A stretch of DNA of 64,000 nucleotides from Zygaena filipendulae (taxonomy: Eukaryota; Arthropoda; Insecta; Lepidoptera; Zygaenidae): assembly GCA_907165275.2 (NCBI GenBank), contig CAJRBF020000009.1:124001-188000 (forward strand), given 5' to 3'. Position 1 is the stretch's first letter; each line of letters opens with the position of its first letter. The notes under the pieces are model-generated. The model did no database searches and was not told where the DNA came from. It saw only the letters and a list, made by a program, of their open reading frames with translations. Positions 63,774-64,000 of this stretch are shown here, piece after piece. A program made the position numbers and the translations under genes.

Positions 63774-64000
63774 TTTGACGGATTAATAAAATAATTAGCG
63801 GACAAAGAAGTGGTATGAGCTAAGTTCGTAGAACGGAGACAGTAGTTAAGTACGGATGTTGCTTACTTTGTTGCGCGACTAAGATACACCTATGTTCCGA
63901 GAATTCGTCGACACTGATAAATAATTGTTTAGACAACGCGTGCCTCGACGCGAGTCGAAAGGATGGATATAGACGAGAGATAACAAAGTACACAACTTAT
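63774..64000 (-). other. Errantivirus leader (partial)
   Basis: At least 227 nt upstream of gag with no frame. The primer site and 5' LTR are not reached before the window ends. A splice donor for env would be expected here or in gag, but no candidate stands out. Confidence 0.6.

Larger units (their letters stand above)
56089..64000 (-). mobile_element. Errantivirus (Gypsy with env), 3' LTR to leader, runs off the right edge
   Basis: The minus-strand order is leader, gag (62853-63773), pol (58444-62855 by -1 shift), env (56605-58383), 3' UTR, purine tract, 3' LTR (56089-56379). This is an endogenous insect retrovirus of the errantivirus type. All three coding regions are open. The 5' LTR and primer site lie beyond position 64000, so completeness cannot be judged. 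It inserted into, or recombined with, the 3' part of Gypsy-1. Confidence 0.9.

Noticed and set aside
1..64000. CRISPR arrays, prokaryotic operons or integrated bacterial genes
   Set aside because: Tandem repeats present lack spacer structure and every recognisable protein is an insect mobile-element protein.

Overview
This window looks like nuclear DNA from an insect, most likely a moth or butterfly. It is AT-rich and eukaryotic in style, with almost no host coding sequence and layer upon layer of retrotransposons. The elements are of insect type: BEL/Pao, copia with a half-tRNA-iMet primer site, a Kabuki/CsRn1-like Gypsy, an errantivirus with an F-type envelope gene, and LINEs, one of them with an ORF1 resembling the baculoviral FP25K protein. 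Short Helitron-like remnants of the kind common in Lepidoptera are also present. I see no bacterial genes, CRISPR arrays or credible rRNA or tRNA genes.

Layout, 0-24 kb: a minus-strand LTR with a tRNA-Ser-type primer site lies at 1.1-1.3 kb. A 5'-truncated LINE (LINE-A) ends in 26 perfect AATTC units and abuts a minus-strand LINE ORF1 (LINE-B). That ORF1 is split by a 2.3 kb TG...CA unit with a 4-bp target duplication. A second copy of the unit occupies 7.6-10.3 kb and a third 27.1-29.1 kb. MITEs, Helitron-like fragments and an inverted pair of ~430-bp hairpin repeats follow. The only plausible host exon is a signal-peptide-like first exon at 13.65-13.75 kb (minus), beside a GC-rich stretch. 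A complete but ORF-broken copia element spans 15.75-20.0 kb.

24-46 kb: an old minus-strand BEL/Pao element (Pao-1, 24.0-29.9 kb) keeps its LTRs, primer site, gag start and integrase tail. The rest has been lost or replaced by tandem arrays, a TG...CA unit and a MITE. LINE-D with an intact 984-aa EN-RT protein follows (29.9-33.3 kb), then minisatellites and a LINE 3' fragment. A young BEL/Pao element (Pao-2, 39.09-45.75 kb) has identical 268-bp LTRs and a 5-bp target duplication, but two coding lesions, one of them a perfect fold-back insertion.

46-64 kb: LINE-C (minus; ORF2 46.75-49.63 kb, ORF1 51.5-52.2 kb) is interrupted by a large palindromic repeat. A CsRn1-like Gypsy (plus strand, ~52.5-56.09 kb) lost most of gag and its 3' end, where a minus-strand errantivirus begins. 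The errantivirus runs off the right edge with gag, pol and env all open. It carries a textbook -1 frameshift signal at the gag/pol junction, a peptide tandem repeat at the start of pol, and a splice acceptor directly before the env ATG.

The elements form a nested stratigraphy rather than a cooperating gene system. The most notable points are the errantivirus expression signals, the fold-back insertion in Pao-2, the three large TG...CA units without an identified coding partner, and repeated frameshifts at homopolymer runs, which may partly reflect sequence error.
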